From Cymbomonas tetramitiformis (Eukaryota; Chlorophyta; Pyramimonadophyceae; Pyramimonadales; Pyramimonadaceae), in assembly GCA_001247695.2 (NCBI GenBank), contig LGRX02027083.1:1-42546 (forward strand): 42,546 nucleotides of DNA, given 5' to 3'. The translations under genes were made by a program, and so were the position numbers. Below, piece by piece: positions 33,801 through 42,546 of the stretch. How positions within the stretch are numbered: position 1 is the first letter of the stretch; the number at the start of each line of letters is the position of its first letter. The notes under the pieces were generated by a model that saw only the letters and a list, made by a program, of their open reading frames with translations, had not been told where the DNA came from and did no database searches.

Positions 33801-36800
33801 CGCTGCACCAGTGCTGATGGTTCCCAAGCCAGGGAAACCTGAAGTACTCAGAATGGTCTGCGACTTCCGAGCCATCAACAGCCTGACCGTCAAGGACAAA
33901 TATCCACTTCCCGACATTCAGCAGTTGTTCGACTCCATGCATGGGGCCAAGTACTTCTCCTCCTTCGATGCAGTAGATGGGTTCTGGCAGATGGCTATGG
34001 CGTCTGAGGATGTGGAAAAGACGGCGTTCACTTCTCCCTATGGCTCGTATGAGTGGTTGGTGATGCCCATGGGGTTGACCAACAGTCCTTCCTGCTATCA
34101 GAGACGCATGCAGCGAGCTCTGGGACATCTTCCTTTTGTAAGAATATTCCTGGACGATTGTATCCTCTTCAGCAACACCTTGGAGGAGCATCTTTCCCAT
34201 CTCCAGCAATTTCTCGAAGTCTGTGAGAACCAGGGCATCTACCTCAAGGAGTCTAAGTGTCAACTACTGCAGACCCAGATACGCTTTCTGGGGCACGTTA
34301 TCTCACGGGAAGGAAGTCAACCTCAACATGACAAGTTGGCCGCCATCAGGGACTGGCCCGCTCTGGAAAACGCCACGCATGTGCGCCAATTTTTGGGGTT
34401 GGCTGGGTACTACCGGCGGTACATGCTGGGCTTCTCTGAAGTAGCACAACCCTTGACTCAGCTCACCAAAGGGGATGTCGCTTGGCTATGGGGACCCATG
34501 CAGCGTTGGGCCTTCGAGGAGATTAAGAAGGCGCTATGTTCTTCACCCACTCTGGCGCTACCCGATATGAAAGCGGCGGCCGAAGGACGGCATCCTTTCG
34601 TGGTACAAACTGACGCCAGTGGAGTGGCGCTGGGGGGAGTACTGATGCAAGACGTAGGAAATGGATTGCAACCTATCGCCTTTGAAAGCAGACAGTTTAA
34701 TGGAGCCGAGCAGAACTACCATGCTGGCGAAAGAGAACTCTGCGCTCTCCATCACTGCACTACGCAAACTTGGCGACACTACCTCATCTGGACCGAGTTC
34801 CAATTGCAGGGTGACCATAAGCCCCTAGTCTGGTTAATGGCACCCGGACAACCTCTCAGCCGACGCCAAGCCCGATGGTACATGGATCTAGTGGAGGTAG
34901 GGGTACCCGAGATGGAGTACATTCCTGGGGCGCTACTCTGGGTTCCAGACGCTCTGTCCAGGCGACCCGACTACAAGGAAATTTCCGCGAGAGAAGGACT
35001 GGTAGAAGCTGGCTTTGTGCACCCGGTTACTGGGAAACCGCAGCGACCTCCTTCAGCCGCAGACACTGCCAACAAGTTTCGACCTGCCGCTGGTAAAGAG
35101 TCTCGCCAAGGACGTGCGCCCCTGGGAGTGGTAGATCCCAACAAGTTGAAGGAGCGCAAGTCCAACAGCGCCAAGACCAAAGATCCGGAACCAGTTCTCG
35201 CGTACAGTGGGACTCTCACCTGGATGGACTCCCCTCAACTCTGGATGGACGCCTTACATACCCTGCAGCTGGCCGAAACCGGGTACGAGGAAGCAACCCT
35301 GGCAGTTCAGACGCGCTCTGGCAAACTGACAGCATCCTCGCCTCCTTCTCCCAGGAAGACCCCTGTTGACTACTCAGCAACGCCGAAGTGCAGCGAGGCC
35401 TCAACCAGACTCCTGGAGCCCAGCGACCGACAGGACTGGAAGTTCCGTGCGGACATGTTCGACTTCTTGAGTCAAGAATATGGACCTTTCGAGGTGGACG
35501 CCTGTTGCGACTTGGGAGGAAAGAATCGTCAGGTCAACCGCTACTGGACGGACTGCTTGAAGGAAAACTGGCGAGGGTTGAACGTCTGGTGCAATCCTCC
35601 CTTCTCCTCCAACCATTTGACCATCGAGGCCGTACTGAGGAGATATGTGGAAGAATGGCGTCTGGACCCTGAGAATACTTCAGCTCTCTTTGTCCTTCCT
35701 GACTTTCAGTCTCGCATGCCACAGTGGCGGCAGTTGTTCAGATCTGCGGGAATGAGAGTGGAGTACATTATTCCTACCCATGACGCTCAAGGAGAACCTG
35801 TGCAGATGTTCGCTGCCCCGGATGGAGTCCTTCTGGATCTCCCTTGGCCCCTGCTAGTGGTGTACGCTCCGCCAGCTCGACAGCGTGTCAAGCGGGAAAG
35901 GAAGACGAGTTCCCCTCCTCCTATCGTGCGTACTGGAGAAGCGGCCAGCGTTCGAGACCTGCATCAGCAGATATCAGGAGGTCAGTTTCTCAAAGCGCTG
36001 CAAGCGGAATATGGGCGACCTGGCCCCCTACAGACTTTAAGGAAAGAAATCCAAGAAGCTCCGCATCAACGCACTCGTGACTTCTGCGTGGTGGGAAATG
36101 TGTTGTGGAAGGTGAGCGCTGGACGCTATCAGTTGGTACTGGGAGAAGATTCACCACTCCGTGAGGTAGTGCTGCAAGAGGCGCACGCCTCTGTTTCCGC
36201 TGGACACGCGGGCAGGGACAAAACTCTGGAACGAGTCCTGCGACGCTTCTGGTGGAAAGGGGCAGCAGAAGATGTGGGACGCTGGGTTTCATCTTGTGCT
36301 ATCTGTCAAGCGGTGCGACCGAGAAATTCTTACCCGGATGGATTGCTGAACCCACACACTATTCCTACGCGACTATGGCAAGTGGTCAGTGTGGACTTTG
36401 TTACTGGACTGCCAGTCACGGCGCGGAATCACGATGCCTTTGCTACTTTCACGTGTAAGCTCAGCAAAATGGTTCACATCATCCCGTTGAACTTCCAGGA
36501 CAGCTCCGCTGAGGTTATAGCTCGAATCTACTTCGACCACATCTGGAAACTACATGGCACCCCTATGAAGATTGTCTCTGACCGCGACCCTCGTTTTCAG
36601 GATGCTATGTGGAAGGAATTGATGAGACTTATGGGAACCAAAGTGGCCTCCACTACGCCTTATAACCCTCGTTCGGACAAACAAGCTGAACATACCAACC
36701 GCGTGGTAGAAGACATGCTGAGGTCCTTCGTAGGCAGCAATCCAGAGGACTGGGATTTGTGGTGTGCCAACGTGGAGTTCGCCATAAACGATACGCGGAG

Positions 36801-36816
36801 CGATGTAACGTTGTAA
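30850..36816 (+). CDS. pol: Pol polyprotein: protease, RT, RNase H, Dam-like methyltransferase, integrase (truncated by frameshift)
   Basis: 1988 codons from the first ATG; the frame is open upstream to about 30729, overlapping Gag in -1. Residues 1-690 are a long Arg/Pro/Ser-rich extension. Protease: LVDSGASDEF with D711. RT: SSFDAVDGFWQM (D1040) and FLDD at 1100-1103. RNase H: TDASG (D1255), GEREL, GDHKPL and PDALSRRP. Methyltransferase-like domain about 1520-1680: EVDACCDLGG, then VWCNPPFSS (NPPF 1582-1585), resembling phage N6-adenine methyltransferases. Integrase: HHCC (HASVSAGH...CAIC), then D1849, D1911 and E1947 with exact DD35E spacing. The frame ends early at 36816 in TRSDVTL, where GTAAC GTT GTAAC looks like an 8-nt duplication; the integrase continues in the next ORF. 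Confidence 0.9.
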   Translation: MGNRPWARSTAFAHNRGNIQQDPPPPPNPLAARGYGFTWSADQRRQRHLDRTRTLRDEPSLSSTAVYTANLSTEQSRREHHLVSRRHQRSPRRSPTSSPERSKPPVMFSVDRSLGTGDRYPAPRRERGETPRVDPTDLGDNPNPNPNPNPNPNPNPETSVLAALDEDDGQEEETQWTFNPLNTPWRQTPRQRVPRKAPVERMRALRQRIQDVTLPAVSHPLDDSGEEGGGTSKTGPASEPPPFKLRPEVFPSTSRPAACPTWAGRASTPSAERPTSAARKRTGKPRSRTPKTVRDRLQHEAEVTRLGDEPPGLRAESLADRTRAWREMTHPEHMAAAALVKENEKWRDAWVPEGWRRYRRRWYRWHGKVTPDLTITEGAVQLSLETECGTIPGSGGDVGIPDAWCSLYRVHQWNQREREAAEEAAHLALPSTASDSFSLDSAEPSEANPATTLDLTLSPSSSQPATSGDISDLEDSQRSLNFTQQLMERQLAIARSENNPSVLTTVTEGVEPTPLKTIQEETHLELLLTIQKQQRHRLRPILEGNEAVAAPANVTDAQAAPREEETPSFTPKSEPEDSSGEEEEEEISIQPLRSYPLESRTQSRARRRAQGQERRAKERQLQADRELEGGWYFGPDHRSQPAPPRTRPIRSKQRVPLHHPVRAAICAHLRRDGQVMWNQDSQLTAIRDKEGTLLLVFWALLKGQRVRVLVDSGASDEFISSECVKRLNLTVRTNGMPLNVTLADGSVQTSAQVAYGKLTAETSEGTYSEVIKMRVLPLGIKVDIVLGGRWLRHLSPVTLDYDGWGSVKFRHHGKSVRIRGCSPGRSSTRKGERTAMALEPMVMLSAAQATKEIKAYRRRYAGMDSAATPHDILVAYATPLVGTSMLSAMATSENLEDPSISPEWRKKFQKLIESFSPRVIREALPNFDALRKDEVAHVRLQEGWNGIAPAKRPYKMSMVELTQLRERLDELLSKGYIRPSSSPFAAPVLMVPKPGKPEVLRMVCDFRAINSLTVKDKYPLPDIQQLFDSMHGAKYFSSFDAVDGFWQMAMASEDVEKTAFTSPYGSYEWLVMPMGLTNSPSCYQRRMQRALGHLPFVRIFLDDCILFSNTLEEHLSHLQQFLEVCENQGIYLKESKCQLLQTQIRFLGHVISREGSQPQHDKLAAIRDWPALENATHVRQFLGLAGYYRRYMLGFSEVAQPLTQLTKGDVAWLWGPMQRWAFEEIKKALCSSPTLALPDMKAAAEGRHPFVVQTDASGVALGGVLMQDVGNGLQPIAFESRQFNGAEQNYHAGERELCALHHCTTQTWRHYLIWTEFQLQGDHKPLVWLMAPGQPLSRRQARWYMDLVEVGVPEMEYIPGALLWVPDALSRRPDYKEISAREGLVEAGFVHPVTGKPQRPPSAADTANKFRPAAGKESRQGRAPLGVVDPNKLKERKSNSAKTKDPEPVLAYSGTLTWMDSPQLWMDALHTLQLAETGYEEATLAVQTRSGKLTASSPPSPRKTPVDYSATPKCSEASTRLLEPSDRQDWKFRADMFDFLSQEYGPFEVDACCDLGGKNRQVNRYWTDCLKENWRGLNVWCNPPFSSNHLTIEAVLRRYVEEWRLDPENTSALFVLPDFQSRMPQWRQLFRSAGMRVEYIIPTHDAQGEPVQMFAAPDGVLLDLPWPLLVVYAPPARQRVKRERKTSSPPPIVRTGEAASVRDLHQQISGGQFLKALQAEYGRPGPLQTLRKEIQEAPHQRTRDFCVVGNVLWKVSAGRYQLVLGEDSPLREVVLQEAHASVSAGHAGRDKTLERVLRRFWWKGAAEDVGRWVSSCAICQAVRPRNSYPDGLLNPHTIPTRLWQVVSVDFVTGLPVTARNHDAFATFTCKLSKMVHIIPLNFQDSSAEVIARIYFDHIWKLHGTPMKIVSDRDPRFQDAMWKELMRLMGTKVASTTPYNPRSDKQAEHTNRVVEDMLRSFVGSNPEDWDLWCANVEFAINDTRSDVTL
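31272..31316 (+). repeat. Telomere-like (CCCTAA)7 inside the Pol frame
   Basis: 7.5 uninterrupted CCCTAA units, translated as (Asn-Pro)n in the N-terminal extension of Pol. The hexamer keeps the frame open. Confidence 0.95.
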
Positions 36817-38432
36817 CCGGCTTTACCCCTTTTGAGTTGGTCTTGGGGCACTCGCCTATGTCGCAACTGGACTTGTTCCTGCAAGCCGCTGCTGGACAAC
36901 ACTCCAGGCGCAAGGGTGGAGAAGGTACTGCCCACGAGATGGCTAGTAAATTCGCGGCTCAACTAGAGGACGCCCGCACTAAGCTAGAACTGGCACAGCA
37001 ACGCCAGCGACATCAGTTTGACCAGCGTCACACCGCCAAATCCTTTCAGTTGGGAGACTTGGTCTGGGTAGATGCCAAGCATCTCACGGAAAATATCATG
37101 AACCGCGAATCCTTCAGGAAGCTGGGACCTCGCTGGCACGGGCCCTTACCCATCACCGAGAGGTTCTTCAGTGACCAGCAGCGAGAGCTACCCGAAATTG
37201 ACAGAGGTGCTCCGGTAGCTTATCGGCTCAAGTTACCCCCTAAATGGCGTATTCACGATGTTTTTGCGCAGCATCGCCTCAAGGAATACCGCACTGCAGA
37301 TGAAGCTTTTGCGCTGCGTCAGCAAACCCCTACTCCTGCCAAGGTTCTCGTGGATGGACAATCCCAGACACATGTGTCTAAGATTCTGGCTCGAAGAGTG
37401 AAACCTGCGAGAGGAGGTAAGGAAGTAGAAGAATTTCTGGTTCGCTGGACTGGGTACTCTAATGCTCATGACTCCTGGAAGACTCGCGAGTCGTTGAACT
37501 ACGGGGGTGAACTCGAACAGCTCGCAGAGTTTGAACAACTGAGACTATCCCGAGAAGGACAAGCCCGCGAAAAAGCCTTACAGGAGGTCAGAATGCAGCG
37601 GAAGCAAAGGCGGGAACGCGCCAGAGCTCTAACCTTCCTGGACACCGCTGATGAAGGGGAACCTCTTTCTCTGGACAACTGCCTACCTTGGGAACAATAC
37701 TGTCGCTCCTCTGACGCCTTTGTGACGCATCTGGCTCTTCTGGACTCTGTGGTCTCGACACGCGAGTTGCGACTACTAGTACTTTTCAGTGGTACAGGTA
37801 GTGTGGAGAGAAGTTTCCTGTCATGTTATCCGAAGAGTACCGTGGTCACCGTAGATCATGATTCTCGCTGGCAACCTACCTACGCTGAGAAGGTTCAGGA
37901 CTGGGACTTCAAGCGTTACGCGCCTGGTTACTTTGACGTCATCTGGGCTAGCCCACCGTGCACTGAATACAGTCAGGCTAAGACCACAGGGGTGCGACAA
38001 CTGCGACAGGCTGATGCCTGTGTACGCCGTACGCTCCAAATCTTCGACTTCCTCAAACCCAAGCACTGGTTTATGGAAAATCCGATGGGCAGGTTTCCCT
38101 TTGCGCTGCGATTTCGACCTGTAGTTCGTCGGTTACCCACTCCGTTGTATTGCTCTTACTGTATGTATGGCACTGGCTACCGCAAGCCTACTTGCATCTG
38201 GACACAGTCGCCTCCTCCAGTGGACCTGCGGTACTGTACGATGAATACTCCTTGCCTTCACCAACAGACGCTGGGATCACATCCGGAAACTGCTCAACTG
38301 GGGCCTCATCCTGGGCAACAAGGAGCGGGAGTCTCCGCTGCTGTATACCCTCTGCCCTCTGGATTGCTTCGCCAACTCTTCGAGCACCTGTTCGATCAGA
38401 AAAGCATATCACGCATCCATAAGCATGGCTGA
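36805..38432 (+). CDS. Integrase C-terminus, chromodomain and C5 cytosine methyltransferase
   Basis: The frame is open from before 36759, but homology starts at TGFTPFELVLGHSP, the normal continuation of the integrase broken at 36816. In order: the integrase tail with its SH3-like part (FQLGDLVWVDAKHL, LPPKWRIHDVF); a chromodomain at about 37371-37560 (VSKILARRV, FLVRWTGYSNAHDSW), which in chromoviruses targets insertion to chromatin; a linker with basic coiled coil; and a C5 DNA methyltransferase at about 37760-38410. The last has motif I LLVLFSGTGSVERSF, catalytic SPPC (Cys at 37959-37961), motif VI ENP, YRKPTCIWT and a C-terminal VYPLPSGLLRQLFEH. The key motifs look intact. It ends at 38432, about 65 nt before the polypurine tract. 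Confidence 0.9.
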
Positions 38433-38498
38433 TCTGTGTCTGGATCTTAGCTGCTGTACAAATGACTCTGAGTTATCATCTCTTTGTACTAACAAGCT

Positions 38499-38511
38499 AA
38501 GAGGGGAGGAG
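38499..38511 (+). promoter_or_regulatory. Polypurine tract
   Basis: AAGAGGGGAGGAG ends one base before the 3' LTR, the expected plus-strand primer for reverse transcription. Confidence 0.85.
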
Positions 38512-38512
38512 T

Positions 38513-39831
38513 TGTGCCAGGGAACACTAGCCATGCCAAACTATTCGATTGGCATATTGTATTTACGCATACTGGAGCAGTGAAATGGCAATGGGCTCGG
38601 AAGGGGACTCCCGAGCCATTGACTTCGTACTATGGGGAGCGAAAGCCTGGACTGGATTATAGCTGGCAGCATATTATCGTCCACCCTTCGGGTGCTCTAC
38701 GCCGCTGGGAGCGTAATAATAGGGGCGGCGGCTGGTTTCTGGAAGACGCCACTCAGTTGAAGGCGCCGGTAGCGCCATTCTCATTACCGATCAGCAGCAT
38801 GGGGCGCGGGAATCCGACGATTGTGATTGACGATGACGAATATCGTGGAATTCCCTACACGGGGCGTAAGCCTGTACACTCAGAGCCTACAGACAGTGAC
38901 GATTCGGGTACAGGCGCTGTGTCCCGGAGTAAAGAGAAGTTACCGGATTCTGATGACAATGATGACGCGGGTGTCACTAACAGTAAGGAGAAGCTACCAG
39001 GTTCGGATGACAACGATGACGCGGGTGTCACATATGACATGGACACTGCCAGTCCGAAATGGGAGCCAGCCTCGCCCGAATATGATGACACTGAGGATGA
39101 CGTCAGCGAGTTCGATGACTTGGTAGCTGACGATGCTGAAGAACAAGCTGAAGCTCGAAGGTTGAAGAGACTGGGACTGCAATTGATCATGGATGAGAAG
39201 GGTGAACTTATCTGGGTGCCAAAGGGCACATCCCCGACCTCACCTGTTCAGCCAGAGGATCCGCCTATCACCGAGCAGGAGTCTGAGGCCATATCTGAGG
39301 ATGCCCCAGCCTCTGTGGTGGAGACTGTTCATGCACCACCAAAGAAACCTTATGGGTCAGATACTGGATTGACTTCAATGGGTGAGAATAAGGCTGGGGT
39401 GTCTGAAGAGACGAAGAGGCAACCTAGGAAATATCCGAGATGTTGGACACATGAGTATATAACTCAATTGAAATGCTCCATAAGCAGTGACAGTGATGAA
39501 GAAGAAGTGCTTGACGTGGCTCCTCGTAGGAAGAAAGCAAAGATCAGCAAGGGACAATGAAATCAACTGTCTTGATTAGGATTGTCCAAATGCAGATTCT
39601 CTCATTAGGAATTGTATAGGTGGCAGATGATGATATGCCAGCCGACATGGGACAGATCGATTAGAGATATGAACTGCGCGACTTGAAAGTATAAGACTTG
39701 AATATTGCCCATTTGGAGGCTGTTCTAACTTGAAGTAACTATTGGAGGAGCTGTTGCTCAACCTGTTAATTTACTGGTCAATCTTTCCTGCCATAAAGAT
39801 ATTGCAATTGCTTGAATTGTAGCCTTGTTCA
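38513..39831 (+). repeat. 3' LTR of the chromodomain retrotransposon
   Basis: 1319 bp, TGTG...TTCA, followed by the target duplication GTCGT (39832-39836). It is nearly identical to 24602-25918. Confidence 0.95.
38514..39560 (+). CDS. LTR-encoded acidic protein, 3' LTR copy
   Basis: 348 codons, one more than the 5' copy (an extra Asn from an in-frame AAT). His, Gly and Arg replace Arg, Arg and Trp at three positions. The 3-nt indel keeps the frame, and the only 1-nt indel between the LTRs lies after the stop. A TAA lies in frame upstream at 38490, so this copy also lacks an early ATG. See the 5' copy for domains. Confidence 0.5.
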   Translation: MPGNTSHAKLFDWHIVFTHTGAVKWQWARKGTPEPLTSYYGERKPGLDYSWQHIIVHPSGALRRWERNNRGGGWFLEDATQLKAPVAPFSLPISSMGRGNPTIVIDDDEYRGIPYTGRKPVHSEPTDSDDSGTGAVSRSKEKLPDSDDNDDAGVTNSKEKLPGSDDNDDAGVTYDMDTASPKWEPASPEYDDTEDDVSEFDDLVADDAEEQAEARRLKRLGLQLIMDEKGELIWVPKGTSPTSPVQPEDPPITEQESEAISEDAPASVVETVHAPPKKPYGSDTGLTSMGENKAGVSEETKRQPRKYPRCWTHEYITQLKCSISSDSDEEEVLDVAPRRKKAKISKGQ

Positions 39832-39871
39832 GTCGTGGACCCATTCCACGCTTCTACCACTTGCCGATTTG

Positions 39872-39886
39872 GCCATGATTGGCTAA
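39872..39886 (+). promoter_or_regulatory. Conserved 15-nt leader motif, third element
   Basis: GCCATGATTGGCTAA, identical to 1591-1605 and to 7036-7050 (minus strand). Confidence 0.55.
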
Positions 39887-40238
39887 ACGGCCGCTTGGAG
39901 AGGTGGTGCGCGCGGGCGCGTTTGGGTGCGACTAGGAATTATGGTACGTGAGTTGTATGCGCTATGCGGTGAGCGACTGGGAGTGGCGGCCATGGGGAAC
40001 GCGCCTCGTTCCGGGTTAGTCTTAGCAACGTTCGACTTCAGTTTTGCACATGCACTGGCCCTGCTGGTTACTGTTTTCTGGGCTGGTGTTTGCGACACCT
40101 TCGACTTCGACGACATCTTCGAGTGCCCCTCGCCGCTTTGCTCTCTTCGCTCCTCTCCGCTGCTGCACATTGCCGTTTTCCCGCTACAACCGCCCGACCG
40201 CGCGCATGCGTACCACCTCCCCTCTGGCTTTTCAGAGT

Positions 40239-42125
40239 ATGGGTGTGATCACTCGAGCGAAGAAGTCCCTTGCGAGGGACAGCGACATCGATGCCTCGCT
40301 GAGGATATTAGACAGGGTTCGGAACAGCCCGACGGTGCGCATACCAGCTGTTCCGACCCCCAATCCGACTTCAAACGAGGATGCCGACGTAGCGACCAGG
40401 ATGTACTTGCAGGAGCAGTGCAAGCTGGTCGACGAAGTCTACAAAGCGCGTCTTCATCGTCAATGGGCCAAGCGTGTCCGCGAGGATGTCTTTGGTGACA
40501 AGAAGCACCACTTCCGCGGTACGGACGACGCTGGCCTCCTCTCCGATCTGGTGGTGCAGCTACGTACGGAGTTTCAGTCGGCTGGGCTGGAGCTGGCCTC
40601 CTTTGACCTCGCGACGACCCCCTGGCTCGTGTGGTGGGCAGGGTGAACGGCTTGCTCTACGACGTTGTGGCTCTGGTCATCGAGAAGCACAGCAACGCCT
40701 TTCGGCTGGCTGACTGGTACTGACGCCTCGTCTGACCGGGATGGGCGGCGAGCTCTGGTGGACATCATCAAGGGCTGTGTAGCAGTGGCGCTACGTGAGT
40801 CGCACCAGGAGGAGCACGCCGCGTTGCGTTATCCTGCAGACACTGACCCGCAGCCCGTCTTGGCTTGGGGGCAGCGTCTGGTGCGAGATAACAAGGCTAC
40901 GGACTGGACGCCCACCGAGGAGACCAGGAAGCTCTCCATGTCGTATAACAGGTTGGACCCGGTGTCTTACACTGCTGCGGTCAAGGTGCGGTACCCTCTG
41001 GCCGCTGACTCGCCCATGTCTCCCTGGCATCTCTCCGCTCTCTTGTGGTGAAAATTTATCAGGCTTGGGCGCAGACGGAGGCGGGAAAGGCGGTATCTAT
41101 CGGGCAAGGGCGGCATCTCCGCGCAGCTCTCCGGCACCGAGTACGGCGCCCTCCTCGACAAGATCAAGGAGCTGCGGGATTTGTTGCGGCAGCAACGCGG
41201 GGCGGACGCGCCATCGGCGCAGCAGCAGCGCGGTGCGCAGCGGGGCTTCCGCGTCGGCACGCACCCGTTGCCGGCGGTTGGGTTCGACCGCGACGACCAG
41301 AAGGCGAAGCCCTTCTGCGGGAGGTGCAAGCAGGCTGGTAAAGGTGAGCAATGCCATATCTACCGCGACGGTCCGTTGGGCGGGCGTCAGCATCCGCCGC
41401 ACTCGGCCGGGCGCGGCATTCTGTATTCCCATCGACGAGGAGGACGCGGATGGGGTGCGCGCGTTTGCCATGTGCGCTTTATTCCAGCAGGCGGCGGATG
41501 ATGGGGCGGAAGCCTTTGCCAGTGTGGCATCTACGTACGGACCGCCTGCGGTGCTCTGTGCGGGTGCGGAGGGCGGGATCGACGTGTCCGCTTACGGCTT
41601 CGCGGTGGAGCCGCAGCCGCCTGCCGACGAGCCCGCGGGTGACGACATTCATCAGCGGCTGGACGATCTCGCCGCGGAGGTCCATGCCGCGGCGAACTGC
41701 AAGGTGCACTATACTCACGAATCCTTCCCACCACAGGGAGTTCTCGGGCCGCAGGCGTCGGCTCTGGTGTGTGGCCCCGCAGCAGCGGGGATCGTGGCGG
41801 AGGAGCAGGTTCCGGCAGGTGGTGCGGCGGCATCGGCATCCGCCGTGTCGGCCCCTGCTATGCCTGTCTCGCGGATGGAGGACGTGAAGCCCGTGCCGCT
41901 TCAATCGGCGCGGGTGACCGCCACGACGGGCGCCGGTGAGTTCCCTGGGTTCGCGTTCAGACTGACAACCACGCCGCCATCGCACCGGTTGACCTCACTG
42001 GCTACGACACCAACGACTACGAAGACCTCGCTGACGGCAGCTTCACTCTGCGTGAAGCCGCGCACTCCGGCTGTTTCGGCTTATCATGCGTCGGGACCTG
42101 CAGCTCATGAGCTCGGGTCCGAGGC
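40239..42125 (+). pseudogene. Gag-like protein of the third element, frameshifted
   Basis: The likely start is ATG 40239 (MGVITRAKKSLARDSDI). The first frame runs through FGDKKHHFRGTDDAGLLSDL, similar to LGDKTAKFKGDENSASDIFS in the inner element, and stops at 40646. Similarity then hops frames: VNGLLYDVVALVIEKHSNAF, then DGRRALVDII (the DG[KR]RA block) up to a stop near 41051, then KPFCGRCKQAGKGEQCH (a degraded Cys/His group), then EEDADGVRAFAMCALFQQAA. At least three frame changes make it non-functional as read. After an acidic stretch near 42010 it passes into the tandem array, and no hydrophobic segment is seen. GC content is clearly higher than in the surroundings. Confidence 0.6.
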
Positions 42126-42160
42126 TCAGCGGACCTACGGTTGTGGGAAGCCGCCACGGG

Positions 42161-42546
42161 CAGTGATTGTGGGCCGTGTGGGGGAGCATATTAAGGTGAG
42201 GCGTGTGACCCCCAAGCACCCCTCAAATCACTGCCCACGACACGGTCGTCACGGTCAGTGATTGTGGGCCGTGTCGGGGGGCATACGGTGAGTCGTGTGA
42301 CCCCCAAGCACCCCTCAAATCACTGCCCACGACAAAGCTGTCACGGGCAGTGATTGTGGGCCGTGTGGGGGGGGCATATTAAGGTGAGGCGTGTGACCCC
42401 CAAGCACCCCTCAGATCACTGCCCACGGCACGGTCGTCACGGTCAGTGATTGTGGGCCGTGTCGGGGGGCATAAGGTGAGGCGTGTGACCCCCAAGCACT
42501 CCTCAAATCACTGCCCATGACACAATTGTCACTGGCAGTGATTGTG
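42161..42546. repeat. 92-96 bp tandem array with dimeric higher-order pattern
   Basis: CAGTGATTGTGGGCCGTGT starts at 42161, 42256, 42348, 42444 and 42536 (spacings 95, 92, 96, 92). Units 1 and 3 share GCATATTAAGGTGAGG, while units 2 and 4 have GTGTCGGGGGGCATA, so the real period is a dimer of about 187 bp. Each unit holds an inverted repeat (AATCACTGCCC...GGGCAGTGATT). It continues beyond the window. Confidence 0.9.

Larger units (their letters stand above)
24597..39836 (+). mobile_element. 15.2-kb Ty3/gypsy chromodomain retrotransposon carrying two DNA methyltransferase domains
   Basis: LTRs at 24602-25918 and 38513-39831 start TGTGCCAGGG and end CTTGTTCA, flanked by an exact GTCGT target duplication (24597-24601 and 39832-39836). 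The interior encodes an S/T/P-rich ORF1, Gag with a zinc knuckle, and Pol in the order protease, RT, RNase H, Dam-like methyltransferase, integrase; a chromodomain and a C5 cytosine methyltransferase follow in another frame. RT before integrase plus a chromodomain places it with the chromoviruses. A polypurine tract precedes the 3' LTR. I find no standard tRNA-iMet 3'-end primer site after the 5' LTR. The insertion split the leader of the third gag-type element. Confidence 0.95.
39837..42546 (+). mobile_element. Third gag-type retroelement, right-hand part, decayed, running off the window
   Basis: Leader sequence after the GTCGT duplication contains GCCATGATTGGCTAA (39872-39886), shared with the nested elements at the left. 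A Gag-like region follows from 40239 and then a tandem array. The left part of this element lies before 24597. The right end is not in the window. Confidence 0.65.

Overview
The window is nuclear DNA of a eukaryote, most likely a green alga or streptophyte-grade relative. The main reason is an intron-split gene at about 14331-18242 (+). Spliced, its exons give a receiver-like domain followed by a C-terminal CCT motif, the architecture of the TOC1/pseudo-response-regulator clock proteins, which are known from the green lineage. The introns are GT-AG. The rest is mostly transposable elements and structured repeats. I cannot name the species.

Layout. (1) 654-7287: two nested, related, apparently gag-only LTR elements. 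The outer one (minus strand, 192-bp LTRs, target duplication CTGGT) is interrupted at AAACC by the inner one (1300-4538, plus strand, 236/238-bp LTRs). (2) 7288-9187: tandem repeats and a GTACC-rich stretch. (3) 9188-12581: a nested palindromic (foldback/MITE-like) complex with 336-bp outer arms and smaller elements inside. (4) 12582-14330: AT-rich upstream flank with an 11-bp minisatellite. (5) 14331-18242: the TOC1/PRR-like gene. (6) 18243-24420: no recognisable gene; a G-rich minisatellite and a second foldback (22048-23531) with three 184-bp tandem units inside. (7) 24602-39831: a 15.2-kb Ty3/gypsy-type chromodomain retrotransposon with 1.3-kb LTRs and GTCGT target duplications. (8) 39837-42546: a third, decayed gag-type element that the big one inserted into, ending in a 92-96 bp tandem array that runs off the window.

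The standout is the 15.2-kb element. After Gag and Pol (protease, reverse transcriptase, RNase H) it carries a phage Dam-like adenine-methyltransferase-type domain (NPPF) between RNase H and integrase. A chromodomain and then a complete-looking C5 cytosine methyltransferase (FSGTG, SPPC, ENP) follow the integrase. Each LTR also contains a roughly 347-codon open frame for an acidic protein. Target duplications, a polypurine tract and nearly identical LTRs (about 5 substitutions and 2 small indels over 1.3 kb) indicate recent insertion, but an 8-nt duplication breaks the integrase frame in this copy.

The three gag-type elements share an exact 15-nt leader motif and a Gag with a common DG[KR]RA block. 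The inner and outer ones also share LTR ends TGCTGGA...CA, a putative primer site starting GGTTATG (the tRNA-iMet anticodon-loop complement, as in copia-type half-tRNA priming), and a hydrophobic C-terminal segment. All assignments come from reading the sequence; no database search was run.
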